From: Pseudidiomarina aestuarii
GTDB lineage: Bacteria; Pseudomonadota; Gammaproteobacteria; Enterobacterales; Alteromonadaceae
Length of the DNA: 64,000 nucleotides
Direction: 5' to 3'
NCBI RefSeq assembly: GCF_003987355.1
Contig: NZ_PIPR01000001.1
Coordinates: 744,001 to 808,000 of the forward strand
Each line of letters opens with the position of its first letter. The stretch's first letter is position 1. Below, one piece after another: positions 38,537 through 47,726 of this stretch. The notes below the pieces were generated by a model, which saw only the letters and a program-made list of their open reading frames with translations, was not told the DNA's origin and searched no databases. Made by a program: the position numbers and the translations under genes.

Positions 38537-39121
38537 ATGGGTGACTATTTGCTGCTGTTGGTAGCAACCGTGTTAGTCAACAATTTCGTACTCGTTAAGT
38601 TTCTAGGGTTGTGCCCATTTATGGGGGTCTCCAACAAACTAGAGACCGCTGTGGGTATGTCCGCAGCAACCACTTTTGTGTTGACGCTGGCCTCTGTGGC
38701 GAGCTACTTGGTGAACCAATACATTCTGGAACCGTTGAACCTGCTTGCGCTACAAACCTTAAGCTTTATTTTGGTGATTGCCGTGGTGGTTCAATTTACC
38801 GAAATGGTCGTGCATAAAACGAGTCCGACTCTGTATCGCCTCCTCGGCATTTTCCTGCCACTCATCACCACCAATTGTGCGGTGTTAGGTGTTGCGTTAC
38901 TCAACATTAATGAGCAACACAACTTTGTCGAATCTATTGTTTATGGTTTTGGCGCTGCAGTCGGCTTCTCATTGGTATTGGTATTGTTTTCAGCGTTACG
39001 CGAGCGGCTTGCCGCAGCAGACGTTCCAATTCCGTTTAAAGGCGCGGCGGTTGCGATGATTACCGCTGGCTTAATGTCCTTAGCATTCATGGGTTTTGCT
39101 GGTTTGGTGACGGTACAATGA
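38537..39121 (+). CDS. rsxA: Electron transport complex subunit RsxA/RnfA
   Basis: This 194-residue integral membrane subunit of the Rnf complex has six helices. It is very close to E. coli RsxA ([52 protein letters not shown] in parts). With RsxE it forms the membrane core holding a 2Fe-2S centre at paired cysteines (LCPF, TNCAV). I chose ATG 38537, which has GAGAAG upstream and gives the known N-terminus; ATG 38525 adds four residues. It overlaps rsxB by 4 bp. Confidence 0.95.
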   Translation: MGDYLLLLVATVLVNNFVLVKFLGLCPFMGVSNKLETAVGMSAATTFVLTLASVASYLVNQYILEPLNLLALQTLSFILVIAVVVQFTEMVVHKTSPTLYRLLGIFLPLITTNCAVLGVALLNINEQHNFVESIVYGFGAAVGFSLVLVLFSALRERLAAADVPIPFKGAAVAMITAGLMSLAFMGFAGLVTVQ

Positions 39122-39690
39122 GTGTGTTGACCGCAATTTTAGTCTTCGGTGGGCTCGCCTTATTATTTGGCTTGATCCTCGGCTTCGCCGCCGTTCGTTT
39201 TAAGGTTGAAAGTGATCCTATTGTCGACCAAATTGATGCCATCTTGCCACAAACGCAATGCGGACAATGCGGTTACCCCGGTTGTCGACCGTATGCGCAG
39301 GCCATTGCCAATGGTGATGCCATCAACAAATGCCCGCCCGGTGGTGATGCCACAATTAAGGAACTCGCCGACTTAATGGGGGTAGAAGCAAAACCATTGG
39401 ACTCAGCGCACGGCGCTGAAGATGTCAAAAAAGTTGCCGTTATCCGCGAAGACGAGTGCATTGGGTGCACCAAATGTATTCAAGCCTGTCCGGTCGATGC
39501 CATCTTGGGTGCGGCGAAGCATATGCACACCGTCATTGCACATGAATGTACGGGTTGTGACTTATGTGTTGAGCCCTGCCCCGTAGACTGCATTGACATG
39601 GTGCCCGTGCCTACCAAACCAGAAACGTGGCAGTGGGATTTACAACAAATTCCCGTGAAGATGGTTGCTACTGCGGACCAGGAGTCGTAA
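39118..39690 (+). CDS. rsxB: Electron transport complex iron-sulfur subunit RsxB/RnfB
   Basis: This 190-residue subunit has one N-terminal membrane helix, the four-cysteine motif [19 protein letters not shown] for a 4Fe-4S cluster, and two ferredoxin-type CxxCxxCxxxCP motifs ([24 protein letters not shown]). It carries electrons within Rnf, which couples NADH/ferredoxin redox chemistry to ion movement. It overlaps rsxA and lies 3 bp before rsxC. Confidence 0.96.
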   Translation: MSVLTAILVFGGLALLFGLILGFAAVRFKVESDPIVDQIDAILPQTQCGQCGYPGCRPYAQAIANGDAINKCPPGGDATIKELADLMGVEAKPLDSAHGAEDVKKVAVIREDECIGCTKCIQACPVDAILGAAKHMHTVIAHECTGCDLCVEPCPVDCIDMVPVPTKPETWQWDLQQIPVKMVATADQES

Positions 39691-39693
39691 CCG

Positions 39694-41295
39694 ATGACCG
39701 CTGACCCGAAAACTATCGCTGCAGGACATATCTGGACGTTCCCAGGCGGGATTCATCCGCCGGAACGCAAAGAGCTTTCCAATACCTATCCATTGCGAGA
39801 ATTACCGCTGGCAACGCACTATTCCGTGCCAATTAAACAGCACAGTGGTGAACCCGGTGACATCATTGTTCGAGTGGGCCAAACCGTATTAGCCGGCCAA
39901 CCCTTAACGCAAGTGGGTGTCGGGTTCGGTTTACCGGTTCACGCACCAACATCAGGTACGGTTACCGCTATTGGTCCCGGGCGCATCGCACACCCATCTG
40001 GACTGCCCGACATCGTCATTACCATTACTGCCGATGGCAAGGATACCTTTGCCCCGCCGCTACCGATACAAGACGTTGCAACAGCCTCTCGGGCTGACTT
40101 ACTCGAGCAATTACGCCAAGCGGGGATTGCCGGACTCGGCGGCGCAGGTTTCCCGACTGCGCAGAAATTAGCATTACAGCGACCGCTGGATTATTTGATC
40201 ATCAATGGGGTGGAATGTGAGCCCTACATCAGTGCGGATGACCGCCTGATGCGTGAACAGGCCAGTACTATTTTGCGTGGTGCTGATTTACTGTTGGACA
40301 TCACCCAATGTCCGCAGGCGCTCATTGCCATTGAAGACAACAAACCGGAAGCCATAGCGGCCATGCAGGCAGCATTGACCGATTATCCGCGCATGCAGCT
40401 TCGCGTAGTGCCCACTAAATACCCGTCTGGGGGCGAGAAGCAGCTTATTCAGTTACTGACGGGGCGGCAAGTACCGAGTCGAGGCTTACCGATCGATATT
40501 GGGCTTGTCATGCACAACGTCGGCACTGCTTATGCAGTTGCACGTGCGATTGACCACGGTGAGCCCTTGTTACAACGGGTGGTGACCGTGACCGGCGAAC
40601 ATGTTGCGAAGCCGGGTAACTACTGGGTGCGCCTTGGCACCCCAGTTGAACACGTATTACAGGTCACACGTTACACAGCCGAGACCAACCAGCGAGTCAT
40701 TATGGGCGGACCCATGATGGGCTTCACCCTGCCCGATCTGACCGTGCCGGTGGTGAAAATAACGAATTGCATTTTGGTGCCATCGACCGCGGAATTGGCA
40801 CCACCACAACAAGAGATGCCGTGCATTCGTTGTGGTGCCTGTGCCGATGTATGTCCAGCCCAACTGCTGCCGCAGCAGTTGCAGTGGCTTGCCAAAGCCA
40901 AAGATTATGACGGTTTAAATCAGCAAAACCTGTTCGATTGCATCGAATGTGGCGCCTGTGCCTATGTCTGCCCAAGTGAAATTCCGTTAGTGCACTATTA
41001 CCGCAAAGCAAAAGCCGAAGTGCGCAATATTGCCCGGGAAAAAGCCAAAGCAGAAGTGGCCCGGAAACGTTTTGAAGCCCGAAATGAACGATTAGAGCGC
41101 GAGAAAGCAGAACGGCTGGAACGCCATCGTAAAGCAGCCGAGGCGCGCAAACAAGCTCAAGCTGAAGCAGTTAAAGCTGGTGCCGATAATCCTCAAGATG
41201 CGGTACAGGCTGCGATTGCGCGTGCCAAGGCTCGTAAAGCAGCTCAGTTGAAAGAGCAACAAGCAAACTCAGAACCGGATGGGGAATCAACATGA
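39694..41295 (+). CDS. rsxC: Electron transport complex subunit RsxC/RnfC
   Basis: This 533-residue peripheral subunit binds NADH and FMN. It shows GAGFPTAQK, NGVECEPYISADDRLMRE, PTKYPSGGEKQLI, and two 4Fe-4S motifs (CIRCGACADVCP and CIECGACAYVCP). The C-terminal Ala/Lys/Glu-rich helical tail (about 450-533) is shorter than in E. coli (740 residues), which has many repeats there; the core is complete. It overlaps rsxD by 4 bp. Confidence 0.95.
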   Translation: MTADPKTIAAGHIWTFPGGIHPPERKELSNTYPLRELPLATHYSVPIKQHSGEPGDIIVRVGQTVLAGQPLTQVGVGFGLPVHAPTSGTVTAIGPGRIAHPSGLPDIVITITADGKDTFAPPLPIQDVATASRADLLEQLRQAGIAGLGGAGFPTAQKLALQRPLDYLIINGVECEPYISADDRLMREQASTILRGADLLLDITQCPQALIAIEDNKPEAIAAMQAALTDYPRMQLRVVPTKYPSGGEKQLIQLLTGRQVPSRGLPIDIGLVMHNVGTAYAVARAIDHGEPLLQRVVTVTGEHVAKPGNYWVRLGTPVEHVLQVTRYTAETNQRVIMGGPMMGFTLPDLTVPVVKITNCILVPSTAELAPPQQEMPCIRCGACADVCPAQLLPQQLQWLAKAKDYDGLNQQNLFDCIECGACAYVCPSEIPLVHYYRKAKAEVRNIAREKAKAEVARKRFEARNERLEREKAERLERHRKAAEARKQAQAEAVKAGADNPQDAVQAAIARAKARKAAQLKEQQANSEPDGEST

Positions 41296-42350
41296 GTTTT
41301 ACCATAGCGACCTCACCCCATACGCATCAGCGTCGCACCACACAACAGGTCATGCGTTGGGTATATCTGTGTATGATTCCTGGTGTTGCTGCACTCACCT
41401 ACTTTTTTGGCTGGGGCGTCTGGTTACAAATGCTCCTAGCATTGATCACTGCCATTTTTACTGAAGCAGCCTGTATGTGGTTACGGGGGCGCTCAGCGCG
41501 ATTTGCTTGGCGTGACCATACGGCTATTGTCACCGCACTTCTGCTCGCTGTGAGTATTCCTGCTTACGCGCCATGGTGGATTATTGTCATCGGCACAAGT
41601 TTTTCCATTGTCGTGGTGAAACATGTGTACGGGGGCGTCGGTCAAAATCTTTTTAACCCAGCCATGGCCGGCTATGTGCTCTTGTTGATTTCATTCCCGG
41701 TGCAGATGACCAGCTGGCCAGTGCCACAATCGTTAGCGCAGTACACCATCAACTTTGCGGATAGTGTATCCTTGGTCGGCTCGGGCTACACCCAGTCAGG
41801 CTACAATATGGAGCAACTACGCACCGGTGTTGATGGCGCCACTATGGCAACGCCGCTGGATAGCGTGAAAACAGATTTAAGTCGCTCGCTAACGCCGACC
41901 GAAGCATTAGCAAAACCAATCTTCAATGACATTGCAGGAATTGGCTGGATGTGGGTCAACCTTGCATTCTTACTCGGTGGTCTAGCGCTGATTTACCTGA
42001 AAATAATTAGCTGGCATATTCCAGGCGGACTGTTGCTCGGCTTAGCCGTTCCAAGTATTCTCATGTCGTTGTTCGCACCGGGACAAGCCATTGGCTTATC
42101 GCTACACCTGCTCAGTGGAGCTACCATGTTGGGGGCGTTCTTCATTGCCACAGACCCAGTGACTGCCGCCACCTCCAACCGTGGCCGACTCTATTTTGGT
42201 CTATTAATAGGTTTTCTCACCTTCGTGATTCGAACCTGGGGTGGATATCCTGACGGCATTGCATTCGCAGTGCTACTTGCCAATATGTGCGTTCCGGTTA
42301 TTGATAGGTACACGCAACCTATTGCTTACGGGCACGGAGGTCGTTCATGA
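41292..42350 (+). CDS. rsxD: Electron transport complex subunit RsxD/RnfD
   Basis: This 352-residue polytopic subunit carries a covalent FMN in Rnf, attached to a threonine in the SGATM-type motif (SGYTQSGYNMEQLRTGVDGATMATPLD region, written in parts: DGATMATPLD). It resembles NqrB. Other landmarks are GGVGQNLFNPAMAGYV and FFIATDPVTAATSNRGR. It overlaps rsxC and rsxG by 4 bp each. Confidence 0.94.
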   Translation: MSFTIATSPHTHQRRTTQQVMRWVYLCMIPGVAALTYFFGWGVWLQMLLALITAIFTEAACMWLRGRSARFAWRDHTAIVTALLLAVSIPAYAPWWIIVIGTSFSIVVVKHVYGGVGQNLFNPAMAGYVLLLISFPVQMTSWPVPQSLAQYTINFADSVSLVGSGYTQSGYNMEQLRTGVDGATMATPLDSVKTDLSRSLTPTEALAKPIFNDIAGIGWMWVNLAFLLGGLALIYLKIISWHIPGGLLLGLAVPSILMSLFAPGQAIGLSLHLLSGATMLGAFFIATDPVTAATSNRGRLYFGLLIGFLTFVIRTWGGYPDGIAFAVLLANMCVPVIDRYTQPIAYGHGGRS

Positions 42351-42982
42351 TTGCTCGTAGTATGCAGCGTAATGGGGTAATTCTCGCGGTTTTTGCCATG
42401 TTGGCGACCTTGTTGATTGTCGTCATCGCAAAACTTACCGAAGTACCCATTCAACGGCAACAAGAAGCGGAATTATTGCGTGTGCTGAATGAGATTATTC
42501 CGCCCCGTGCGCATAACAATGACCTCTACGCCAGTTGCACGCAACTGAACGTGCCGGCACTCGGGAGCAAGCCCCAACGCGCCTATCGCGCTTGGCTCAA
42601 CGGTGAACCGCAAGCACTCGCCATCACCGTGACCGCACCCGACGGCTACAGCGGTGCGATTCAATTGATGGTCGCTATTCAACACGATGGTTCTGTTGCC
42701 GGTGTACGCACTCTAGCCCATGCCGAGACTCCCGGACTCGGTGACAAAATTGAACGCCGTAAAAGCGATTGGATCGAGAGCTTTCAGGGGCTCACGGTCA
42801 ACGGATCTGACGACCCGCGCTGGGCTGTCAAACGCGATGGCGGTATTTTTGATCAGTTTACTGGCGCGACCATCACGCCACGAGCGGTGGTGAGCGCGGT
42901 TGAAGCAGCCGTATTAAGTTTTCAAGCCAATCGTGACAGTTGGTTTGCAGCACCCAATAACTGTTGGGAGACCACATCATGA
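42347..42982 (+). CDS. rsxG: Electron transport complex subunit RsxG/RnfG
   Basis: This 211-residue subunit has an N-terminal membrane helix and a periplasmic FMN domain. The flavin-attachment threonine lies in [14 protein letters not shown], and [12 protein letters not shown] and [11 protein letters not shown] are family marks. It overlaps rsxD and rsxE by 4 bp. Confidence 0.94.
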   Translation: MIARSMQRNGVILAVFAMLATLLIVVIAKLTEVPIQRQQEAELLRVLNEIIPPRAHNNDLYASCTQLNVPALGSKPQRAYRAWLNGEPQALAITVTAPDGYSGAIQLMVAIQHDGSVAGVRTLAHAETPGLGDKIERRKSDWIESFQGLTVNGSDDPRWAVKRDGGIFDQFTGATITPRAVVSAVEAAVLSFQANRDSWFAAPNNCWETTS

Positions 42983-43668
42983 CGCAACTGAAAGAGCTCA
43001 CACAACAAGGACTCTGGACCAACAACCCTGCACTGGTTCAGCTGCTCGGTCTTTGCCCACTATTGGCAGTTACCGCAACCGTAACGAATGCCCTAGGTTT
43101 AGGACTGGCGACTATGTTTGTGCTGATCGGCTCCAATATCACCGTTTCATTAGTACGCGATTACGTTCCCAAAGAAATCCGCATTCCGGTGTTTGTGATG
43201 GTCATCGCGACCTTTGTGACCGTCATTCAACTACTCATCAATGCCTATTTGTTTGAGCTCTATCAAGCACTCGGTATCTTTATTCCACTCATTGTCACCA
43301 ATTGTGCGATTATTGGGCGCGCCGAGGCGTATGCCTCGAAAAATCCATGGCATTGGTCAGCCTTTGATGGTTTGATGATGGGGCTCGGCTTTACCGCAGT
43401 GTTGCTGTTGTTGGGTGGTATTCGTGAAGTCATTGGTAACGGAACTCTATTCGCTGGAGCTGAGCTGTTGCTGGGCGAGTGGGCAGTCCATTTGCGCATC
43501 GACGTGTTTACAGTTGACTATCCGCTGTTATTGGCAATCCTGCCACCCGGGGCTTTCATAGTGATGGGCTTCATCATTGCACTGAAAAATTTGATTGATC
43601 ACTATCGCGAGCAACGTGCGCAGCAACCAGACAAAGTAGTCACGCGAGCACGCGTAACCGCCCAATAG
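42979..43668 (+). CDS. rsxE: Electron transport complex subunit RsxE/RnfE
   Basis: This 229-residue six-helix subunit is paralogous to RsxA and pairs with it in the membrane. It has [36 protein letters not shown] and [10 protein letters not shown] chose ATG 42979, overlapping the rsxG stop (ATGA); ATG 42964 is upstream in frame but less like the family. nth follows after 19 bp. Confidence 0.95.
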   Translation: MTQLKELTQQGLWTNNPALVQLLGLCPLLAVTATVTNALGLGLATMFVLIGSNITVSLVRDYVPKEIRIPVFVMVIATFVTVIQLLINAYLFELYQALGIFIPLIVTNCAIIGRAEAYASKNPWHWSAFDGLMMGLGFTAVLLLLGGIREVIGNGTLFAGAELLLGEWAVHLRIDVFTVDYPLLLAILPPGAFIVMGFIIALKNLIDHYREQRAQQPDKVVTRARVTAQ

Positions 43669-43687
43669 AAAACGTAGTAACAGGAAT

Positions 43688-44320
43688 ATGAATCAAGCCA
43701 AGCGAATTGAAATTTTGACCCGGCTGCGCGCCGAAAACCCACACCCAACCACCGAGCTGGAATACAGTTCGAGTTTTGAATTGCTGATTGCGGTCCTGCT
43801 ATCCGCCCAAGCAACGGATGTCGGTGTTAATAAGGCAACCCGCAACCTTTTTCCCATCGCACGAACGCCTGCAGCAATGCTTGCATTGGGCTTAGATGGT
43901 GTAAAACATCACATCAAGACTATCGGCTTATTCAATACCAAAGCAGAAAATGTCATCAAGACCTGTCAAATTCTGGTCGATCAATACGGCGGTGAAGTAC
44001 CCGAAAATCGTGAAGCTTTAGAGGCATTGCCAGGCGTTGGTCGCAAAACCGCAAACGTAGTTCTAAACACTGCATTTGGCTGGCCGACGATTGCCGTGGA
44101 TACGCATATTTATCGCGTATCGAACCGTACTAAGTTCGCACCCGGCAAGAACGTCGATCAAGTGGAGAAAAAGCTATTAAAGGTGGTACCAGCAGAATTT
44201 AAAGTCGATGTTCATCATTGGTTGATTTTGCATGGTCGCTACACCTGTATTGCCCGCAAACCAAGATGTGGCTCGTGCATTATTGAAGACCTGTGTGAGT
44301 ACAAAGATAAAACCGAATAA
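43688..44320 (+). CDS. nth: Endonuclease III
   Basis: This 210-residue DNA glycosylase/AP lyase removes oxidised pyrimidines. It shows LLSAQATDVGVNKAT, the helix-hairpin-helix LPGVGRKTANVVLN, the catalytic Asp in AVDTHIYRVSNR, and the 4Fe-4S loop C-X6-C-X2-C-X5-C (CIARKPRCGSCIIEDLC). It is the last gene of the rsx operon as in E. coli. A diverged copy of its 3' end lies at about 45880-45955, marking the edge of the accessory region. Confidence 0.96.
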   Translation: MNQAKRIEILTRLRAENPHPTTELEYSSSFELLIAVLLSAQATDVGVNKATRNLFPIARTPAAMLALGLDGVKHHIKTIGLFNTKAENVIKTCQILVDQYGGEVPENREALEALPGVGRKTANVVLNTAFGWPTIAVDTHIYRVSNRTKFAPGKNVDQVEKKLLKVVPAEFKVDVHHWLILHGRYTCIARKPRCGSCIIEDLCEYKDKTE

Positions 44321-44535
44321 GAAGCGTACAACATCGTTTACTCAACAACTGAGAAAGCAGACAGCCGTCTGATTGCCTAAACAGTACCCCGTAGTCTCAC
44401 TCAAGTTGGCGTATGTGCAATGCCTAACTATCGAGCTCTACCAGGGGCCCCATGTAAAATGAGTTGCGATCTGAATACGGCTCTACGCCAGTGTTCCATT
44501 ATTATGGATACCAGTCGGCGCAGAGCTTAGCATGG

Positions 44536-45732
44536 TCAAGCCGACTGGGAATGTTTGCGCAGCGGCACTTTCCAGTCGTTCAGGGTGGCCGCGCGCCAAG
44601 TCCATTCCAGCGGTCCATAGCGGTATCGTGCATACCACCAGTGCGCGAACAGGATCTGCAATCCAAAAAATGCGATTGCGAGCAATATTCTCTGTTGCGT
44701 GTCCCACACTTCAGCCATTCCTAGACCGAACTGATACAAGATGGGAACGGCGATAACGGAATGGGCGACATATAGCGTAAGAGTCATCCGTCCGGGGCCC
44801 CTGAAAAGGCCCACGAGCCACTGCACTGGCGAGTTCCACAGGAGCGCCAAAAAACCGATTAGCGCTGCTATGCCGCTGATTCCTATCCACTGGAAGAGTA
44901 TTGCACGCTCGGTAAAGGGTCCGATCGCAAACTCTACGCCTGATGGTGATCCAGGGACCAACGGCTTCACGATGAATTCAAGGATAGCGAAGATGGTGCC
45001 GCCAATGACAACCAACGCTAATGCAATCACGCGGTCTTTCGCAAGGCTGGCGAAGAAGCCTGTCCGCTGAATAACAACCCCAACTGCGAACAGTCCGGCA
45101 ATCTCGCTCACCCTGCCAAACGACCAGTTTATCGACCACTTGACCAAGTTACCCTCAACGAGATTGGCACTGATGAGTGCTCCCAAACTGCCGTTTCTGA
45201 ACACATCCCAAAGGCCGGAGCTCGAATAATAGGGCTCTGAAGCGGCAAAGGCATTGCCCCAATGAGCAAGCAACCATTGGATGAGTAGCGGCATCTGAAG
45301 GAAAAACAGGCCCGCAATTGCCAGCAGTGCATAATTGCTACGAACTCTGTCTAACGGGATGAGCAGAACGCCCAGAAACGCGAGCAAGCGCAGTATCTCA
45401 GGGGAATATAGCAGCGAGTGTAAGAATCCTATCGTCAAAAGGAGGAAAAGCCGCCATGCGAAACGCTTGGTGAAATCGACGCCGCGTGCCCTCTGATTGG
45501 CCATTATCGTTGCGAAACTGAACCCAAAAAGCAGCGCGAAAATCGCAAAGGCCTTGCTTCCGAAGAGAAAGAAAACAGCCTGCCCCCACGGATCGTCAGT
45601 CCCTCGTGACAGACCGACACCAAATGCTTCAGCCGCATGCACCATGAGCAAGCCGAATAAAGCGAAACCGCGTAGGGCATCGACGAATTCAATTCGTTCA
45701 GGCTGAACCTGTGATTTGCTTAGGATGTTCAT
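44536..45732 (-). CDS. DUF418 family membrane protein
   Basis: This 398-residue protein has about ten membrane helices. The N-terminal RIEFVDALRGFALFGLLMVH and C-terminal GRMTLTLYVAHSV and FAHWWYARYRYGPLEWTWR segments are hallmarks of DUF418 proteins, a group related to acyltransferase-3-type membrane proteins; function unknown. ATG 45732 has a weak GGGGTAAG site; ATG 45792 is an alternative. The gene sits between the intact nth 3' end and a remnant nth 3' end and looks GC-richer than its surroundings, so it is probably acquired. Confidence 0.8.
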   Translation of the reverse strand: MNILSKSQVQPERIEFVDALRGFALFGLLMVHAAEAFGVGLSRGTDDPWGQAVFFLFGSKAFAIFALLFGFSFATIMANQRARGVDFTKRFAWRLFLLLTIGFLHSLLYSPEILRLLAFLGVLLIPLDRVRSNYALLAIAGLFFLQMPLLIQWLLAHWGNAFAASEPYYSSSGLWDVFRNGSLGALISANLVEGNLVKWSINWSFGRVSEIAGLFAVGVVIQRTGFFASLAKDRVIALALVVIGGTIFAILEFIVKPLVPGSPSGVEFAIGPFTERAILFQWIGISGIAALIGFLALLWNSPVQWLVGLFRGPGRMTLTLYVAHSVIAVPILYQFGLGMAEVWDTQQRILLAIAFFGLQILFAHWWYARYRYGPLEWTWRAATLNDWKVPLRKHSQSA

Positions 45733-45879
45733 CGAACTTACCCCGACCTGTTTTTCCGGTTGAATTTCGAGTTTAAAACGGATTAACGCCATTAGCTACT
45801 ACTAGCGACAGCTTTCCAACAGACGCTTTTAGCACTACCCTGCTCCTTCAAGATTATGGGCTTGGTTTTATTAACAGCG

Positions 45880-45955
45880 ATATAACTGTACCGCCCGTAA
45901 GCCGCGATGTGGTTCCTGTATCATTGAAGGCTATAGGAATTTAAAAAGAAAACTG
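45880..45955 (+). pseudogene. Remnant: diverged second copy of the nth 3' end
   Basis: In one frame this reads RYNCTARKPRCGSCIIEGY then NLKRKL, against RYTCIARKPRCGSCIIEDL in nth at 44239-44295. The DNA aligns with no gaps over about 80 bp with many silent differences. The iron-sulfur cysteines are partly kept. It is not an expressed gene; it is the leftover of a foreign or duplicated nth copy at an insertion junction. Confidence 0.8.
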
Positions 45956-45969
45956 ACTAGCCCAAGAGC

Positions 45970-46710
45970 TTATGATTGGAGCAATAAGGTATGCACTAAA
46001 GTGCCTTTGATACTGAACTGAATAGTGTAATCTGACGCCAATCCGTGCTGAGACGCAAAAGATCGACATAACGTTAAGGTAAGGCGACTACGCTGAAGAT
46101 CCAACTGACTCACACGAGCTTGTTCAAAACCAAAATAACAACATACAACGGGATAAAGTGCTTTATATAAGCTCTCTTTCGCGGAGAAAATGATGCTGGT
46201 GCCCACAGCTTCACTAAATCCGGCATCTGTCATTAGTTTCAGTTCTGTTTCGTTATGGATTTCCGCTGCTAAACTCCGCGCAGCTGGCGCTGATAAAATC
46301 AGTTCTGAATCTACCCCAATAAGACTTATTTCCGCCGCTCTGGTGACGCAGCAAACAGCGAAGTCTTGAGTATGGCTGATTGAACCAATGATATCCTTTG
46401 GCCACACTGGTGAGCGATCTTTCGCGATACTCACCTGTTGTTGTGCGACCTCAAGTCCTAAAGCTGACAATGCCTGTTTCACGACGATACGGGCAGCTAG
46501 ATATTCAGCTTTACGCTTTATCACTGCTGCTCTAACTTCGTCTGGAAAATCAATGCCGTGTGCGACAAAACATTGGTCATTATAACTATGAATATTGAAT
46601 TCACAGCTGAGTAAATGAGTTGAGTTTTTGTATAACTGGTGTCGGATACAACGGATGAAACCGCTGTGCCAATGCTCTTCAGCGAATGGTTCAAACTGAT
46701 CGAAAAGCAT
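45970..46710 (-). CDS. Sfp/EntD-type 4'-phosphopantetheinyl transferase
   Basis: This 246-residue enzyme attaches phosphopantetheine to carrier (T) domains, which the NRPS in this window needs. It has the three family motifs: IIGSISHTQDFAVCCV, IGVDSE (magnesium-binding Asp and Glu) and FSAKESLYKALYP. The N-terminal half resembles the EntD group. It is the last gene of the leftward cluster, 5 bp after the thioesterase gene, so it probably serves this pathway directly. Confidence 0.92.
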   Translation of the reverse strand: MLFDQFEPFAEEHWHSGFIRCIRHQLYKNSTHLLSCEFNIHSYNDQCFVAHGIDFPDEVRAAVIKRKAEYLAARIVVKQALSALGLEVAQQQVSIAKDRSPVWPKDIIGSISHTQDFAVCCVTRAAEISLIGVDSELILSAPAARSLAAEIHNETELKLMTDAGFSEAVGTSIIFSAKESLYKALYPVVCCYFGFEQARVSQLDLQRSRLTLTLCRSFASQHGLASDYTIQFSIKGTLVHTLLLQS

Positions 46711-46715
46711 ATGGC

Positions 46716-47486
46716 TCAGACGCCTACAGCCTTATCGTTCAGGCATTGGCCGATGACAGATTGTATGTAGTCGGTCAGTTGATCTGGACTCTGGTTAATA
46801 TAGAAATGCTCGCCTGGATACGACCTCATCGTACACTTCTTTTTCGTGAGCTCGTTCCACGCTGTGAGCTGACTCATGTGGGTACTAGTATCCTGCTCAC
46901 CATAGATTACAGAAAATGGAAACGGCATGGGTATTGGTTCGGCTTGATACGTTTCAGCGATTTTGAAGTCTGCTCTTAACATAGGTTCAAATAATGCCAT
47001 CAACTCTTCGTTACGTAAAACCTCTACCGGTGTTCCGTTTAATTGCTCCAAAGCTTGAATAAATTCGTCTTGCGGCAAAGCATGACGGCTTTTATTTAGA
47101 AAAGGCAAATGAGGAGCTCTGCAAGCTGAGACGAATAAATGTAATGGCATCGGAAAATTTGATTTTTGTAGCTGACAGCACAAAGCATAACTAATCAATG
47201 CTCCCAAGCTATGGCCAAAAATCATGAATGGATATTCGGTAAAATATGCAGCATGAGTCATTAACTCTTCTACTTGCTGCTGCATCGTCTGGTGTGGTCG
47301 CTCACAAATTCGCGAGCCCCGCCCCTTTAGTTGCACAAAAACTTGCTCAACATCTGAGTGAGAACTGTAATGCCACTGCTGATAACTTTGCGCTGAACCA
47401 CCCGCAAAAGGAAAATAAAAAAGGCGCAACTTCGGGGCTAATAGGCGCTGCGGAACAAAAAATAGATTACTATCCTGCGACGTCAT
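46716..47486 (-). CDS. Type II thioesterase (NRPS editing)
   Basis: This alpha/beta hydrolase of about 256 residues is of the GrsT/TycF type, which clears wrongly loaded T domains. It has LRLFYFPFAGGSAQSYQQW, the PGRGxR-like LKGRGSRICERP, the nucleophile in FGHSLGALISYALC, an Asp in VIYGEQDTSTH, and a His in YPGEHFYINQ. ATG 47486 is chosen; GTG 47498 is an in-frame alternative. It sits between a small membrane protein gene and the PPTase gene. Confidence 0.9.
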   Translation of the reverse strand: MTSQDSNLFFVPQRLLAPKLRLFYFPFAGGSAQSYQQWHYSSHSDVEQVFVQLKGRGSRICERPHQTMQQQVEELMTHAAYFTEYPFMIFGHSLGALISYALCCQLQKSNFPMPLHLFVSACRAPHLPFLNKSRHALPQDEFIQALEQLNGTPVEVLRNEELMALFEPMLRADFKIAETYQAEPIPMPFPFSVIYGEQDTSTHMSQLTAWNELTKKKCTMRSYPGEHFYINQSPDQLTDYIQSVIGQCLNDKAVGV

Positions 47487-47533
47487 ACCCTGAGCCACGC
47501 CTTTTATTGATTCCTGTTGTGCTAACTACCATC

Positions 47534-47698
47534 TTAATCGGCAGCAGCAACCTTCTTATCTGACGCCAGTAATAATATTACTCCAATAAGCGGAGTAAAT
47601 AACATGGAAGCAAATAAATATCCCCAGAAGCCCAATTTACGGTTTCTGCCCATATAAGCAACTGTGGCACACAACAACAGATACAATAACACGTACAT
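47534..47698 (-). CDS. Small two-helix membrane protein
   Basis: A 54-codon gene starts at ATG 47698, with GGAG 6 nt upstream, and ends TAA at 47534-47536. The product begins MYVLLYLLLCATVAYMGRNR, then KLGFWGYLFASMLFTPLIGV, then ILLLASDKKVAAAD: two hydrophobic helices separated by a basic loop. The GRNR-GFWG-TPLIG pattern is found in small membrane proteins of unknown function. It is in the same transcription unit as the exporter genes, so a subunit or accessory role is possible (inference). Confidence 0.72.
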   Translation of the reverse strand: MYVLLYLLLCATVAYMGRNRKLGFWGYLFASMLFTPLIGVILLLASDKKVAAAD

Positions 47699-47726
47699 AG
47701 ATCACTCCTTTCTGTCAAAAATTCAA

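Noticed and set aside
44321-44535. Integrase or attachment-site remnant between nth and the DUF418 gene
   Set aside because: No tRNA, integrase fragment or clear direct repeat could be seen in these 215 bp apart from the nth-end duplication further right.
46686-46979. 97-codon frame antisense to the thioesterase and PPTase genes
   Set aside because: Both genes on the other strand have full catalytic motifs; this frame has no homology signal.
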